DNA of 64,000 nt from Bacillus sp. IITD106 (GCF_019459225.1 NZ_JAIAZY010000007.1:62001-126000), one strand, 5' to 3'. Positions 21,716 through 31,401 are shown, counted from the stretch's first letter. The notes: generated by a model from the letters alone, not told the origin. Numbers and translations are program-made.

Positions 21716-21943
21716 ATGAAACAGCCAATTAATATTCAAGATCAATTCCTAAATCAACTAAGAAAGGATTCAGTACCTGTAACTGTTTTCTTATTGAACG
21801 GTTTTCAGCTTCGAGGAAATGTAAAGGGCTTTGACAATTTTACTGTATTGTTTGAAAGCGAAGGCAAGCAGCAGCTTGTATTCAAACATGCAATTTCTAC
21901 TTTTTCTCCTCAACGGAACGTTCAAATTAATTATGAAGAATAA
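21716..21943 (+). CDS. hfq: RNA chaperone Hfq
   Basis: Hexameric Sm-like RNA-binding protein. The 75-aa sequence shows [13 protein letters not shown] (helix 1), [12 protein letters not shown] (Sm1) and KHAISTFSP (Sm2, with the KHA motif), with a short acidic C-terminus as in B. subtilis. Two adjacent ATGs (21713 and 21716) are possible; the GAGGAGG SD gives eight-base spacing to the second. Confidence 0.95.
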   Translation: MKQPINIQDQFLNQLRKDSVPVTVFLLNGFQLRGNVKGFDNFTVLFESEGKQQLVFKHAISTFSPQRNVQINYEE

Positions 21944-21958
21944 AAACTTTTTGTAAAA

Positions 21959-22017
21959 AAACCGTCCTAATAGAAGGATGATCACATTTGTTAGTGATCT
22001 TCTCTTTAGGACGGTTT
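21959..22017 (+). terminator. Long branched hairpin after hfq
   Basis: Outer arms AAACCGTCCTAA and TTAGGACGGTTT enclose an inner stem built from GATCAC and GTGATC. It is followed by ATTTC rather than a clean T-run. It most likely terminates the miaA-hfq transcript, but the branched shape is unusual for a simple terminator. Confidence 0.6.
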
Positions 22018-22137
22018 ATTTCATTTCCGCGAATAAGTATGAATATAATGTACAACGTGAAGATTGGGTTCTTTTTTAAAAAATGGAACCAATCTCATTT
22101 CTGGGCGTATACTGGTTTTGAATGTGAGGTGATGGGG

Positions 22138-23079
22138 ATGAGTGAGCCAATACGTATGAAAAATAATGGGCAAATCAGCATTATGTTAAACGTAAACAAA
22201 AGAGAAAAAATAAAAGTTCAAAATAAAGCGATACCTTCTAAACCATTATCACATGAACATGCAGTTTTAAACGATATTGAAAAGGAAATGAATACGCTCG
22301 TTGGAATGGACCAAATTAAAAAAATGATGAAAGAAGTTTATGCGTGGATATACATTAATAAAAAACGAGAAGAAGCAGGCTTGAAAGCTGGCCAACAAGT
22401 CCTTCATATGATGTTTAAAGGAAATCCCGGGACTGGCAAAACAACTGTGGCACGATTAATCGGCAAGTTATTTCAAAAAATGGATGTTCTTCCGAAAGGG
22501 CATCTAATCGAAGCGGAACGTGCTGATCTCGTCGGAGAATATATTGGCCATACAGCCCAAAAAACGAGAGATCTAATTAAAAAGGCAACAGGGGGAATTC
22601 TCTTTGTTGATGAGGCATACTCGCTTGGTCGCGGTGGTGAAAAAGATTTTGGAAAAGAAGCGATAGATACATTAGTTAAGCATATGGAAGATAAACAAAA
22701 TGAATTTATTTTAATTCTTGCAGGATATTCTAGAGAAATGGATTATTTTCTTAGCTTAAATCCAGGACTGCAATCACGATTTCCGCTCGTTTTTCACTTT
22801 CCTGATTATACGGTGAACGAATTAATGGAAATAGGGAAAAGAATGCTTGATGAAAAAGAATATTCGATTAATAAGGATGCTGAGACAAAATTAAAAGATC
22901 ATTTATTATATATTAGAGGAATAAAAGGCGATACCTTTTCAAATGGCCGCTATGTACGTAATGTCATTGAAAAAGCCATACGCGCACAAGCAATGCGGCT
23001 TCTCAATGAAAATCATTTAGAACGAACGATTTTATCATCTCTCATAAGCGAAGATTTTATTTTTCCTGAGACCATGTAA
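22138..23079 (+). CDS. spoVK: Stage V sporulation protein K (AAA+ ATPase)
   Basis: CbbX-type AAA+ ATPase needed for spore maturation in B. subtilis. Walker A is GNPGTGKTTVAR (near residue 98), Walker B ILFVDEAYSL, then FILILAGYSREMD and the arginine-finger region LQSRFPL. The frame is open from 21988, overlapping the hfq hairpin, but GAGGTGATGGGG just before ATG 22138 marks the start and gives 313 aa, near the 322 of B. subtilis. The upstream 120 bases contain an A/T-rich imperfect inverted repeat (22062-22094). Confidence 0.93.
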   Translation: MSEPIRMKNNGQISIMLNVNKREKIKVQNKAIPSKPLSHEHAVLNDIEKEMNTLVGMDQIKKMMKEVYAWIYINKKREEAGLKAGQQVLHMMFKGNPGTGKTTVARLIGKLFQKMDVLPKGHLIEAERADLVGEYIGHTAQKTRDLIKKATGGILFVDEAYSLGRGGEKDFGKEAIDTLVKHMEDKQNEFILILAGYSREMDYFLSLNPGLQSRFPLVFHFPDYTVNELMEIGKRMLDEKEYSINKDAETKLKDHLLYIRGIKGDTFSNGRYVRNVIEKAIRAQAMRLLNENHLERTILSSLISEDFIFPETM

Positions 23080-23088
23080 TATAAATTA

Positions 23089-23119
23089 GCTGTTCTTTCT
23101 TTTTAGAACAGTTTTTTTT
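23089..23119 (+). terminator. Terminator after spoVK
   Basis: Stem CTGTTCT/AGAACAG with an eight-base loop followed by eight T residues. Confidence 0.85.
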
Positions 23120-23186
23120 CATTCGTTTTCTATTCTACATTTTGATATGATGGGGCTATGGTATTTGAAAGAAAGTAGGGATTTTC

Positions 23187-24437
23187 TTGCAGGAAAACAA
23201 TGTAGAAAAGGCAATTCTTGTCGGCTGCCAACTTCAAGAAAATGATGATCGTTTTACATATTCAATGGCAGAGCTTGATTCTTTAGTGGAAACAGCTAAA
23301 GGTAAGACCATTGCTACCCTTACCCAAAAACTCGAAAGATTGCATCCTGCCACGTATATTGGGAAAGGAAAATTAGAAGAACTACAACAATTGGAATCGG
23401 AGCTTGAGGCCGATCTGATTATTATCAACGATGAATTGACTCCCACCCAGCTTCGTAATTTGCAAAATAGTTTAAATGGGAGAGTTTTAGATCGAACGCA
23501 ACTTATTTTAGATATATTTGCTCAGAGGGCACGTTCAAGAGAAGGGAAATTACAAGTTGAATATGCACAGCTTCAGTATTTATTACCAAGATTAGCTGGA
23601 CAAGGAACAGCTCTTTCAAGACTCGGTGGAGGTATTGGGACGAGAGGTCCAGGAGAAACACAGCTTGAAACGGATCGCCGCCATATTCGCCGCCGAATTA
23701 ATGAAATTAAAAAGCAATTGCAGCTCGTCGTTGAACAAAGAGAACGATATCGGGAAAGAAGAAAAAGAAATAAGGCATTTCAAATTGCGATTGTCGGTTA
23801 CACTAATGCGGGAAAATCAACATTATTCAATCGTCTTTCAACGGCGGAATCCCTTGAGGAAAACCAATTATTTGCTACTCTTGACCCAATGACAAGAAAA
23901 CTCGTTCTTCCAAGTGGCTATTCTACAATCATAACAGATACAGTCGGGTTTATTCAGGATTTGCCTACTTCATTAATTGCCGCCTTCCGATCGACTTTAG
24001 AAGAGGTAAAAGGCGCTGATTTATTACTACATGTAGTTGATAGTTCCAACCCAGATTACGCAAACCATGAAAAAACCGTTCAAAGGCTTTTGAAGGAATT
24101 GGAAATGGATCAGTTACCTCAACTCACAGTATACAATAAAGCAGATGAAACGCATTCTGATTTTATACCTAGTTCCGGTGAGTACTTTATTATGAGTGCT
24201 TTAGATGAAAATGATCGAAATCAATTAAAGAAAAAAATTGAAGACATGGCTGTTTTAAGTATGCATTACTATCAAGTTGTCATTCCTTCCAATGAAGGAA
24301 GGCTTTTATCGGTATTAAAAAATGATACAATTTTACGTGAACTTATATTTCTTGAGGAGGATCAGGCTTATAAGTGCAAAGGGTATGTGCATAAAGATCA
24401 TCCCGTAATGGGATCTCTAAAATTATTTGAGTTTTAA
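23187..24437 (+). CDS. hflX: Ribosome-associated GTPase HflX
   Basis: Splits or rescues stalled ribosomes in characterised bacteria; corresponds to B. subtilis YnbA. The 416-aa protein has the N-terminal HflX domain with [12 protein letters not shown], a basic coiled linker (about residues 160-195), the glycine-rich [15 protein letters not shown], and the G domain: [12 protein letters not shown] (G1), [10 protein letters not shown] (G3) and NKAD (G4). The TTG start has a weak AGTAGGG SD. It lies 14 bases before ynbB, the same order as in B. subtilis. Confidence 0.93.
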   Translation: MQENNVEKAILVGCQLQENDDRFTYSMAELDSLVETAKGKTIATLTQKLERLHPATYIGKGKLEELQQLESELEADLIIINDELTPTQLRNLQNSLNGRVLDRTQLILDIFAQRARSREGKLQVEYAQLQYLLPRLAGQGTALSRLGGGIGTRGPGETQLETDRRHIRRRINEIKKQLQLVVEQRERYRERRKRNKAFQIAIVGYTNAGKSTLFNRLSTAESLEENQLFATLDPMTRKLVLPSGYSTIITDTVGFIQDLPTSLIAAFRSTLEEVKGADLLLHVVDSSNPDYANHEKTVQRLLKELEMDQLPQLTVYNKADETHSDFIPSSGEYFIMSALDENDRNQLKKKIEDMAVLSMHYYQVVIPSNEGRLLSVLKNDTILRELIFLEEDQAYKCKGYVHKDHPVMGSLKLFEF

Positions 24438-24451
24438 AGGGGTACTGCAGC

Positions 24452-25723
24452 ATGAATCATAGATTACATTATAGCAACGAATTACAATCGATCATTGAAG
24501 AAATAGAAAATCAAATTTTTCCGATCCATCGGGAAATTGACCGGATGATCGAGATCAACCAATACAGAGTATTAAAAAGCTTCCAAGACAATCGGGTAAG
24601 CGACACTTATTTTACCCCTTCAACTGGGTATGGCTATGGGGATATAGGCAGAGATGCATTGGAAAAAATATATGCGGACGTATTTGGTGCTGAAGCTGGA
24701 TTAGTGCGGCCGCAAATTATTTCCGGAACTCATGCCATCTCCATTGCTTTATTTGGAGTGTTGCGTCCAGGAGACGAACTTCTCTACATTACCGGGAAAC
24801 CATATGATACGTTAGAAGAGGTTGTCGGGATTCGTGGGAAAAACAATGGATCTTTAAAGGAATTTGGAATTGATTATAATTGTGTCGACCTTACGGAAAC
24901 AGGGGAAATTGATTTCTCGGCAGTTAGTAATGCGATGAAGCCAAACACAAAAGTAGTCGGCATCCAACGTTCAAAAGGCTATGCGAATAGACCTTCATTC
25001 ACAATCGAGAACATTAAAGAAATGGTTCAATTCGTGAAAGAGATTAATCCAGAAGTAATTGTTTTCGTTGATAACTGCTATGGGGAATTTGTGGAGGATT
25101 TGGAACCTTGCCATGTAGGTGCTGATTTAGTGGCAGGCTCACTTATTAAAAATCCGGGTGGCGGAATTGTTAAAACAGGTGGATATATAGTAGGGAAGAA
25201 AAAATGGGTTGAAGCTTGTTCCTACCGTATGACGTCCCCTGGAATTGGATCTGAAGCAGGGGCATCGTTATATAGTTTACTTGAAATGTATCAAGGCTTT
25301 TTCCTAGCTCCTCATATAACAGGCCAAGCATTAAAAGGTGCTGTTTTTACATCTGCTTTGCTTGATCGCGTAGGCTTATCTACATCGCCAAAATGGGACG
25401 CAAAACGGACGGATTTAATTCAGTCTGTCCAATTTGATAATGAGCAAATGATGATTGAATTTTGCCAAGCTATTCAATACGCTTCACCAGTAGACTCATA
25501 TGTAACGCCATACCCTAGCTATATGCCGGGCTATGAAGATGATGTCATCATGGCTGCTGGAGCATTTATTCAAGGTGCCAGCATCGAATTATCAGCCGAT
25601 GGCCCCATTAGACCTCCATTTACAGCTTATGTTCAAGGTGGATTAACGTATGCGCATGTAAAAATTGCCATTACGATGGCGTTAAATCGTTTGATCGAAA
25701 AAGGTTTAATCCATCTTAAATAA
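24452..25723 (+). CDS. ynbB: PLP-dependent Cys/Met-metabolism-like protein (YnbB family)
   Basis: 423-aa fold-type I PLP enzyme of the family often annotated 'aluminium resistance protein' or 'methionine gamma-lyase family'. Visible features are YFTPSTGYGYGDIGRD near the N-terminus, VFVDNCYGEFVE (PLP-ring Asp) and GSLIKNPGGGIVKTGGYIVG with the probable Schiff-base Lys near residue 234. The physiological reaction is not settled. The ATG has an AAAGGGG SD. In B. subtilis the next genes are glnR and glnA; here a terminator and then glnA follow. Confidence 0.88.
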   Translation: MNHRLHYSNELQSIIEEIENQIFPIHREIDRMIEINQYRVLKSFQDNRVSDTYFTPSTGYGYGDIGRDALEKIYADVFGAEAGLVRPQIISGTHAISIALFGVLRPGDELLYITGKPYDTLEEVVGIRGKNNGSLKEFGIDYNCVDLTETGEIDFSAVSNAMKPNTKVVGIQRSKGYANRPSFTIENIKEMVQFVKEINPEVIVFVDNCYGEFVEDLEPCHVGADLVAGSLIKNPGGGIVKTGGYIVGKKKWVEACSYRMTSPGIGSEAGASLYSLLEMYQGFFLAPHITGQALKGAVFTSALLDRVGLSTSPKWDAKRTDLIQSVQFDNEQMMIEFCQAIQYASPVDSYVTPYPSYMPGYEDDVIMAAGAFIQGASIELSADGPIRPPFTAYVQGGLTYAHVKIAITMALNRLIEKGLIHLK

Positions 25724-25735
25724 GGAATATATAGT

Positions 25736-25765
25736 AAAGACAGCAAAAAAATGCTGTCTTTTTTT
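25736..25765 (+). terminator. Terminator after ynbB
   Basis: Stem AAAGACAGCA/TGCTGTCTTT with an A-rich loop and a following T-run. Confidence 0.88.
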
Positions 25766-25804
25766 ACATTTTTTTTGTAAAATTTTTAAGTAAATTTTTA
25801 TGAT
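25762..25804 (+). promoter_or_regulatory. glnA promoter with inverted repeat at the -35
   Basis: TTGTAA (25775-25780) and TATGAT (25799-25804) are 18 bases apart and form a plausible sigma-A promoter. An inverted repeat TTTTACA-N7-TGTAAAA (25762-25782) overlaps the -35. Its half-sites are in the opposite order to the GlnR/TnrA consensus TGTnA-N7-TnACA, so it is not a standard GlnR box. Confidence 0.4.
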
Positions 25805-25840
25805 GGACTACGTCTATCAATTAGGAGGATACTGGGAAAA

Positions 25841-27178
25841 ATGGGCATGTATACAAAGGAAAGTATATTACAACTATCAGAAGAACAAAACGTAAAGTTT
25901 ATTAGGCTGCAATTTACGGATATTTTGGGTACCGTAAAAAACGTGGAAATTCCGATCAGTCAGTTGGAAAAAGCATTGGATAATAAAATGATGTTTGACG
26001 GATCATCCATCGAAGGATTTGTTAGAATTGAAGAATCTGATATGTATCTTTACCCTGATCTAGATACATGGGTTATTTTTCCGTGGACTGCAGAAAAAGG
26101 TGGAAAAGTGGCTCGATTGATTTGTGACGTGTATGGTTCTGATTTAAAACCATTTCCAGGTGATCCTCGCAGCAATTTAAAAAGAGTTTTAAAAGAGATG
26201 GAAAAGTTTGGATTTTCCAATTTTAATCTTGGACCTGAACCTGAATTTTTTCTTTTCAAATTAGACGAAAATGGCGATCCTACGTTAGATTTGAATGATA
26301 ACGGCGGTTATTTTGACCTTGCTCCAACGGATCTTGGTGAAAACTGCCGCCGTGACATCGTGCTGGAATTAGAGGAAATGGGATTCGAAATAGAAGCATC
26401 TCATCACGAAGAAGCTCCTGGACAGCATGAAATTGATTTTAAATATGCGGATGCAGTAAAAGCTTGTGACCAAATCCAAACATTCAAGCTTGTCGTTAAA
26501 ACAATCGCTAGAAAGCATGGGTTGCATGCAACCTTCATGCCAAAGCCTTTATTCGGCGTGGCGGGCTCAGGAATGCATTTTAATATGTCTTTATTTAAAA
26601 ATGAAGAAAATGCATTTTACGATGAACATGGAGAGCTAAAAATGAGTGAAACAGCTTTTCAATTTTTAGCTGGAGTTCTTAAACATGCACCAGGTTTTAC
26701 AGCCGTTACAAACCCAACTGTCAATTCCTATAAAAGACTGGTGCCGGGATATGAAGCCCCATGCTATATAGCATGGTCTGCACAAAATAGAAGTCCACTA
26801 GTGAGAATTCCTTCGTCAAGAGGATTAAGTACACGAATTGAAGTTCGAAGTGTGGATCCTACAGCAAATCCGTATCTTGCGATGGCGGTGTTATTAAAAG
26901 CAGGGTTAAGTGGAATTGAAGATCAACTAACTCCACCGCACTCTGTAGATAAAAACATATATAACATGATTAAAAGCGAAAGAATGGAAGAAGGGGTTAT
27001 CGATCTTCCATCCAATCTACACGAAGCCCTCGAACAACTAAAACAAGATGAGGTCATTAAAGCTGGTCTAGGCAAACATATTTTTGAGAATTTCATCGAG
27101 GCGAAAGAAATTGAATGGGATATGTTCCGTACCCAAGTCCACCCATGGGAGAGAGAACAGTATATGAGGATGTATTAA
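25841..27178 (+). CDS. glnA: Glutamine synthetase, type I-alpha
   Basis: Condenses glutamate and ammonia using ATP. The 445-aa protein has the beta-grasp N-terminal domain, [10 protein letters not shown] (the Asp50-type loop), GPEPEFFLF (metal-binding Glu), [24 protein letters not shown] and the Glu flap [17 protein letters not shown]. The region around the adenylylated Tyr of type I-beta enzymes is not of that type, as expected for a feedback-inhibited Bacillus enzyme. SD AGGAGG is 12 bases before the ATG. In B. subtilis glnA is the second gene of glnRA; here no glnR precedes it. Confidence 0.97.
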   Translation: MGMYTKESILQLSEEQNVKFIRLQFTDILGTVKNVEIPISQLEKALDNKMMFDGSSIEGFVRIEESDMYLYPDLDTWVIFPWTAEKGGKVARLICDVYGSDLKPFPGDPRSNLKRVLKEMEKFGFSNFNLGPEPEFFLFKLDENGDPTLDLNDNGGYFDLAPTDLGENCRRDIVLELEEMGFEIEASHHEEAPGQHEIDFKYADAVKACDQIQTFKLVVKTIARKHGLHATFMPKPLFGVAGSGMHFNMSLFKNEENAFYDEHGELKMSETAFQFLAGVLKHAPGFTAVTNPTVNSYKRLVPGYEAPCYIAWSAQNRSPLVRIPSSRGLSTRIEVRSVDPTANPYLAMAVLLKAGLSGIEDQLTPPHSVDKNIYNMIKSERMEEGVIDLPSNLHEALEQLKQDEVIKAGLGKHIFENFIEAKEIEWDMFRTQVHPWEREQYMRMY

Positions 27179-27242
27179 CCTTGGTATATAACTCGTAAAG
27201 TTAAATGTAATATTACTTTTCTCCCGAAATATAATCACTTTG

Positions 27243-27284
27243 AAATGCTGTCCGTGTATCCATCAAATCGGGCAGCATTTTTTT
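27243..27284 (+). terminator. Terminator after glnA
   Basis: Stem AAATGCTGTCCG/CGGGCAGCATTT with one G-T pair, followed by TTTT. Confidence 0.8.
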
Positions 27285-27365
27285 CGTTTAATAAAACAGA
27301 AAATTATCAAGAAATTATTGGAAAATAAAGTAATGTTTTGTATGATAAAAGGTAGGGGGAATAGA

Positions 27366-28181
27366 ATGAAAAAAAACAACAGGACATTACTTGTATCTTT
27401 ATTTTGCGCATGCCTTTTAGTAATAAGTTTCATTTTCTGGAACAATAAGATGCCGGATAACCATTTTAAAGTTAATGCAGCAACTAACAATTCAAACGGA
27501 GTAAATGGTCAGAAAATAAGTGTGATTTTATTAGGTGATAGCAACACAGCAATTTCCTATTTTAACGAAACACCTACAAAGAAATGGGCAAACATCATTG
27601 AAAAAGAATTAAATATAAAAGTAACTAATTTCGGGATTGGCGGGAGAAGCACGTCAGATTTTTTAACTAGTGGCAAGCGGGAAAAAACAAAAGGTAGATG
27701 GGTAGGTGAAGGTTGGAAAAAGGCAGATGGAGACTATTATATTATTTGCTTCGGTTTAAATGATAGTAAATATTATAATGAAAATACCTTTGAAAAGTAT
27801 ACAAGAGAGTTAATTACTATGATCCAAAATGAATTAAAAGGAATCCCTATTTTGATGACAAATGTTTATGTTCCGTACCCAGATCATTTTAGTTTTGATC
27901 GAAACAAAGTAATAGATTCTTTTGACAACATTAAAAGAAAATTGGCAACAGAATTAAATCTGGACATAATAGATGTTCATGACAGATTCAAAAAAGAATG
28001 GAAAGATAATGGTATTTGGGATACACGTATCAGAACGTCAAAAATTTGGGGAGCTGCAGAGGACGAAGGAAAGACAGTTGATGAAGGTTGGTTCGACAAT
28101 ATCCACTACAATGAATTAGGTAATAAAATTGTTGCAGAGGAAATTATAAAATACTTTCAGGAAAATATAATCGGTCAATAG
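27366..28181 (+). CDS. Secreted or membrane-anchored SGNH/GDSL hydrolase
   Basis: Likely extracellular esterase or deacetylase. The 271-aa protein begins MKKNNRTLLVSL followed by a hydrophobic segment to about residue 24, which reads as an uncleaved anchor or signal peptide. SGNH blocks are visible: ILLGDSNTA (block I, Ser nucleophile near residue 52), a GIGGRS segment with the oxyanion Gly, FGLNDS (block III Asn) and WFDNIHYNELG (block V Asp and His). The frame extends back to 27240 through the glnA terminator, but GGTAGGGGGAATAG just before 27366 sets the start. The gene has no counterpart here in B. subtilis, and the substrate is unknown. Confidence 0.8.
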   Translation: MKKNNRTLLVSLFCACLLVISFIFWNNKMPDNHFKVNAATNNSNGVNGQKISVILLGDSNTAISYFNETPTKKWANIIEKELNIKVTNFGIGGRSTSDFLTSGKREKTKGRWVGEGWKKADGDYYIICFGLNDSKYYNENTFEKYTRELITMIQNELKGIPILMTNVYVPYPDHFSFDRNKVIDSFDNIKRKLATELNLDIIDVHDRFKKEWKDNGIWDTRIRTSKIWGAAEDEGKTVDEGWFDNIHYNELGNKIVAEEIIKYFQENIIGQ

Positions 28182-28322
28182 AAAAAATCGCCATAATAAT
28201 AAAGAATGATTTCTCTTTTTCTTACCGAAATGATAAGGCAGGAAGGAGGAGCTTAATGAAAAATTCATTGAATTAGCTCCGAATTAACGGCCTATTTTTC
28301 TATAAATATCGACAAGTATCAT

Positions 28323-28351
28323 TTGATATGCAGAATTACGTATGATAAAAT
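28323..28351 (+). promoter_or_regulatory. Sigma-A promoter of ppc
   Basis: TTGATA (28323-28328), 17 bases, TAAAAT (28346-28351). Transcription would start near 28358, leaving a 5' leader of about 140 bases. Confidence 0.65.
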
Positions 28352-28390
28352 ATTATGTACTTTCAAGTGGTACATAATCCATCTGACAGG

Positions 28391-28434
28391 GACAGTTTAG
28401 ACCCCTTTGGGAGATAAACTGTCTTTGGTTTTAT
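28391..28434 (+). terminator. Terminator-like hairpin in the ppc leader
   Basis: Perfect nine-base arms GACAGTTTA (28391-28399) and TAAACTGTC (28415-28423), with inner CCC/GGG pairing, are followed by TTTGGTTTTATT. It lies downstream of the ppc promoter and about 75 bases before its start codon. It can therefore act on ppc itself, as an attenuator or as a transcript-stability element. Confidence 0.6.
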
Positions 28435-28500
28435 TAAATCCAAAAATGGATATTAGAAATGAATGGGACTTGTCGTGTTTCGGTCAAAGGAGGAGATAAA

Positions 28501-31251
28501 ATGAATAGCATAGTTGATCATAACGCTCAATTGCGAAGTGATGTAAAAAAGCTAGGTAATATTCTAGGTGAAATATTAGTTCATCACGGCGGTATAGAAC
28601 TTTTTAATAAAGTAGAAGACATACGCGAATTAACAAAGAGCTTACGAAAACAGTATGATGAAAAAACGTATTCTAAATTGAAGGATATGATCAGTAGACT
28701 TGAGCCACCTACACGTCAGCATGTTATTAGGGCTTTCTCTATTTACTTCCATCTCATCAATATAGCTGAACAAAATCATAGAATACGTCGCAGAAGAGAA
28801 TACCAGCTGTCAGATGTAGGCGGGCAACCTTTTTCATTGGAAAATGCCGTCTCCAAAGTCAAAGAATTAAAACTATCGAATGAGGCACTCCAACAAGTTT
28901 TAAATGATTTATCGATAGAACTAATCATTACAGCACATCCTACTGAAGCAACAAAAAGAACAGTACTAGAAATTCAAAAGAGAATTTCATCCATTCTTCA
29001 GAAACTTGATAGTCCATTAGTGACAAAGAAAGAAAGAAGAAACTACGAGGATAGTTTATTTAATGAAGTAACAGCTTTATGGCAAACAGATGAGCTGCGA
29101 CATAGAAAACCAAAAGTTTTAGATGAAGTAAAAAATGGTCTTTATTATTTCGATGAAACTTTATTTGATACATTGCCTTCCGTTCATCAAGAACTAGAAT
29201 TGCAACTACAAAATAATATCCCAGATTTTCATTGGGAAGTACCGAACTTTCTTCGTTTTGGATCATGGATTGGTGGAGACCGTGATGGGAATCCAAACGT
29301 AACTCCAGAAATTACTTGGGAAACTTTGCAAATGCAGCGAAGTCTTGTTTTAAAGAAATATGACGAATCGATCAATGAATTGATGAAAAGATTTAGTCAA
29401 TCCACCGAGCGGATTCAAGTCAGCGATGAATTAATAACATCCGTTAAACGAGAAGAGTCGAAATACTTAACGGATGATGAAAGATGGCCAATTGAATCTG
29501 AAGTGTATCGAAGAAAATTTGCCATCATTTTAAAAAGACTTCATGAAGTTGGAAAATCGGAACTTGGATATAAAAATTCAGATGAACTATTAAATGATTT
29601 AGTTCAAATAAAAGAAAGTGCTGAAAGTCATCAGCCTGCTCATAAAAAGCTGAAAACGATTAGAAAATTAATTAGACAAGTTCAATTATTTGGTTTCCAC
29701 TTAGCGACATTAGATATAAGAAATCATAGCGGCGAACATGAAGCAGCTGTTAGTGAATTACTTAGAGCGGTTAATATTACGGAAAACTATTCAGAGCTTC
29801 CTGAAGAAGAGAAGATAGCTATCCTTAAAAAAGTTTTAAGCGACCCAAGACCTCTACTTCTGCTAGAAGAAGGCTATTCCAAAGAAACACTGTCGGTATT
29901 GAATGTCTTTAAGCTCATTAGAAAAGCTCATATGGAATTCGGTAAACGTTCCATAGAGGTTTACTTAATTAGTATGACCCAATCAGCAAGTGATTTATTG
30001 GAAGTGCTTGTATTGGCAAAAGAAGCGGGAATTTACCGTCTTTTCTCAGATGGTAGATTGGAAAGTGATCTGCATGTTGCTCCGCTGCTAGAAACAATCG
30101 ATGATTTAGTTGCAGGACCAAAAATAATGAAATCTTTGTTCGAAATGGATATATACCGTAATCATTTGATCAAACGCGGGAATCATCAAGAAATCATGCT
30201 CGGTTACTCCGACGGAAGTAAAGATGGAGGAACGTTAACGGCAAATTGGAAGCTTTTTAAAGCTCAACAAGAAATTCATAATATGGCAAGGGAATTTAAT
30301 ATTCGTTTGAAATTCTTCCATGGCCGTGGAGGTTCTCTTGGTCGCGGCGGAGGCTCCTTAAATACAAGTATTCTATCTCAGCCTGTAGAAACCCTTGGTG
30401 ATGGCGTAAAAATTACCGAGCAAGGAGAAGTTCTCTCTTCCAGATATTTATTAGGTGATATTGCTTATCGTAATTTAGAGCAGGCAGCATCAGCCTTGCT
30501 AGAAGCTTGTTCTAAAGTTGCATCGGCTAACGATCATGCATATTTACGCAAAAAAGAATGGGAAATTGCGATGGAAGAAATTTCAAAGCATGCTTTGGAA
30601 AAATACCAATCGCTCGTATTTGGAGATAATGACTTCATAACTTACTTTAATCAAGCTACTCCATTAAAGGAGTTAGGAGCTTTAAACATAGGTTCAAGAC
30701 CAATGAGCAGAAAAAATAGTCAACGCTTTGAAGATCTACGCGCCATTCCTTGGGTTTTTGCTTGGACACAATCAAGGCAAATGATCCCTGCATGGTATGC
30801 GGCGGGTACAGGTCTCGAATCATTCTTAAATGTTCATGAGTCGAATCTTGAATTACTGCAAACGATGTATAAACATTGGCCATTCTTTAGATCTACCATT
30901 AATAATTTGCAAATGGCCTTAATGAAAGCTGATATGGCAACTGCAAAAGAATATTTAAGTTTAGTTGAGGATCCTGAAATTGCAAAACGTATATTTGATA
31001 ATATTTCTGATGAATATTACAGGACAAGAAAGGTTCTTTTGCAAATCTCAGGAAACGAAGAATTATTGGCACATACGCCAAATATTCAAGAATCAGTGCA
31101 CCGACGCAATCCTTATGTTGATCCTTTGAACTTTTTACAAGTGGAGCTTATCAAGAAATTGAGAGATACGGAAAATCCAACAGATGATCTCGTTACGGAA
31201 GTACTACTTACAATTAATGGAGTAGCAGCAGGATTGGTTAATACTGGTTGA
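28501..31251 (+). CDS. ppc: Phosphoenolpyruvate carboxylase
   Basis: Anaplerotic enzyme carboxylating PEP to oxaloacetate. The 916-aa protein carries the family signatures ITAHPTEATKRT (catalytic His near residue 146), GSWIGGDRDGNPNVT, FHLATLDIRNHS, LGYSDGSKDGG (near 566), FHGRGGSLGRGGG (near 606), GSRPMSRK, and the C-terminus INGVAAGLVNTG. Family members usually end in xNTG, so the end is intact. An in-frame ATG at 28459 exists, but the AAAGGAGGAG SD lies just before ATG 28501. B. subtilis lacks ppc and uses pyruvate carboxylase, so this gene is an addition relative to that genome. Confidence 0.97.
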   Translation: MNSIVDHNAQLRSDVKKLGNILGEILVHHGGIELFNKVEDIRELTKSLRKQYDEKTYSKLKDMISRLEPPTRQHVIRAFSIYFHLINIAEQNHRIRRRREYQLSDVGGQPFSLENAVSKVKELKLSNEALQQVLNDLSIELIITAHPTEATKRTVLEIQKRISSILQKLDSPLVTKKERRNYEDSLFNEVTALWQTDELRHRKPKVLDEVKNGLYYFDETLFDTLPSVHQELELQLQNNIPDFHWEVPNFLRFGSWIGGDRDGNPNVTPEITWETLQMQRSLVLKKYDESINELMKRFSQSTERIQVSDELITSVKREESKYLTDDERWPIESEVYRRKFAIILKRLHEVGKSELGYKNSDELLNDLVQIKESAESHQPAHKKLKTIRKLIRQVQLFGFHLATLDIRNHSGEHEAAVSELLRAVNITENYSELPEEEKIAILKKVLSDPRPLLLLEEGYSKETLSVLNVFKLIRKAHMEFGKRSIEVYLISMTQSASDLLEVLVLAKEAGIYRLFSDGRLESDLHVAPLLETIDDLVAGPKIMKSLFEMDIYRNHLIKRGNHQEIMLGYSDGSKDGGTLTANWKLFKAQQEIHNMAREFNIRLKFFHGRGGSLGRGGGSLNTSILSQPVETLGDGVKITEQGEVLSSRYLLGDIAYRNLEQAASALLEACSKVASANDHAYLRKKEWEIAMEEISKHALEKYQSLVFGDNDFITYFNQATPLKELGALNIGSRPMSRKNSQRFEDLRAIPWVFAWTQSRQMIPAWYAAGTGLESFLNVHESNLELLQTMYKHWPFFRSTINNLQMALMKADMATAKEYLSLVEDPEIAKRIFDNISDEYYRTRKVLLQISGNEELLAHTPNIQESVHRRNPYVDPLNFLQVELIKKLRDTENPTDDLVTEVLLTINGVAAGLVNTG

Positions 31252-31263
31252 TACAATTTTTAA

Positions 31264-31299
31264 AAAACCTTGTGGTCGTATAGAACCACAAGGTTTTTT
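31264..31299 (+). terminator. Terminator after ppc
   Basis: Perfect 13-base arms (31264-31276 and 31285-31297) with an eight-base loop and a T-run. Confidence 0.92.
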
Positions 31300-31401
31300 G
31301 TCATGTTTAAAAAGCTATAAATTGTTGCTTTGGATTAACATAATTTATGTCTACCCGCACCCTCCACTTAACTCTTCTATTATTTAAATTTCTTTTTATA
31401 T

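Larger units (their letters stand above)
28182..28500 (+). other. Long ppc leader / intergenic region
   Basis: This 319-base gap has four visible elements. A hairpin at 28248-28280 contains a six-codon ORF (ATG 28256, product MKNSLN) behind a near-ideal AAGGAGGAG SD. Next come a sigma-A promoter at 28323-28351 and a terminator-like hairpin at 28391-28423. The ppc SD sits at the end. No larger gene is visible on either strand. Confidence 0.6.

Noticed and set aside
25762-25782. GlnR/TnrA box at glnA
   Set aside because: The half-sites are in reverse order to the consensus and partly come from the terminator T-run, so it is kept only as an unassigned inverted repeat.
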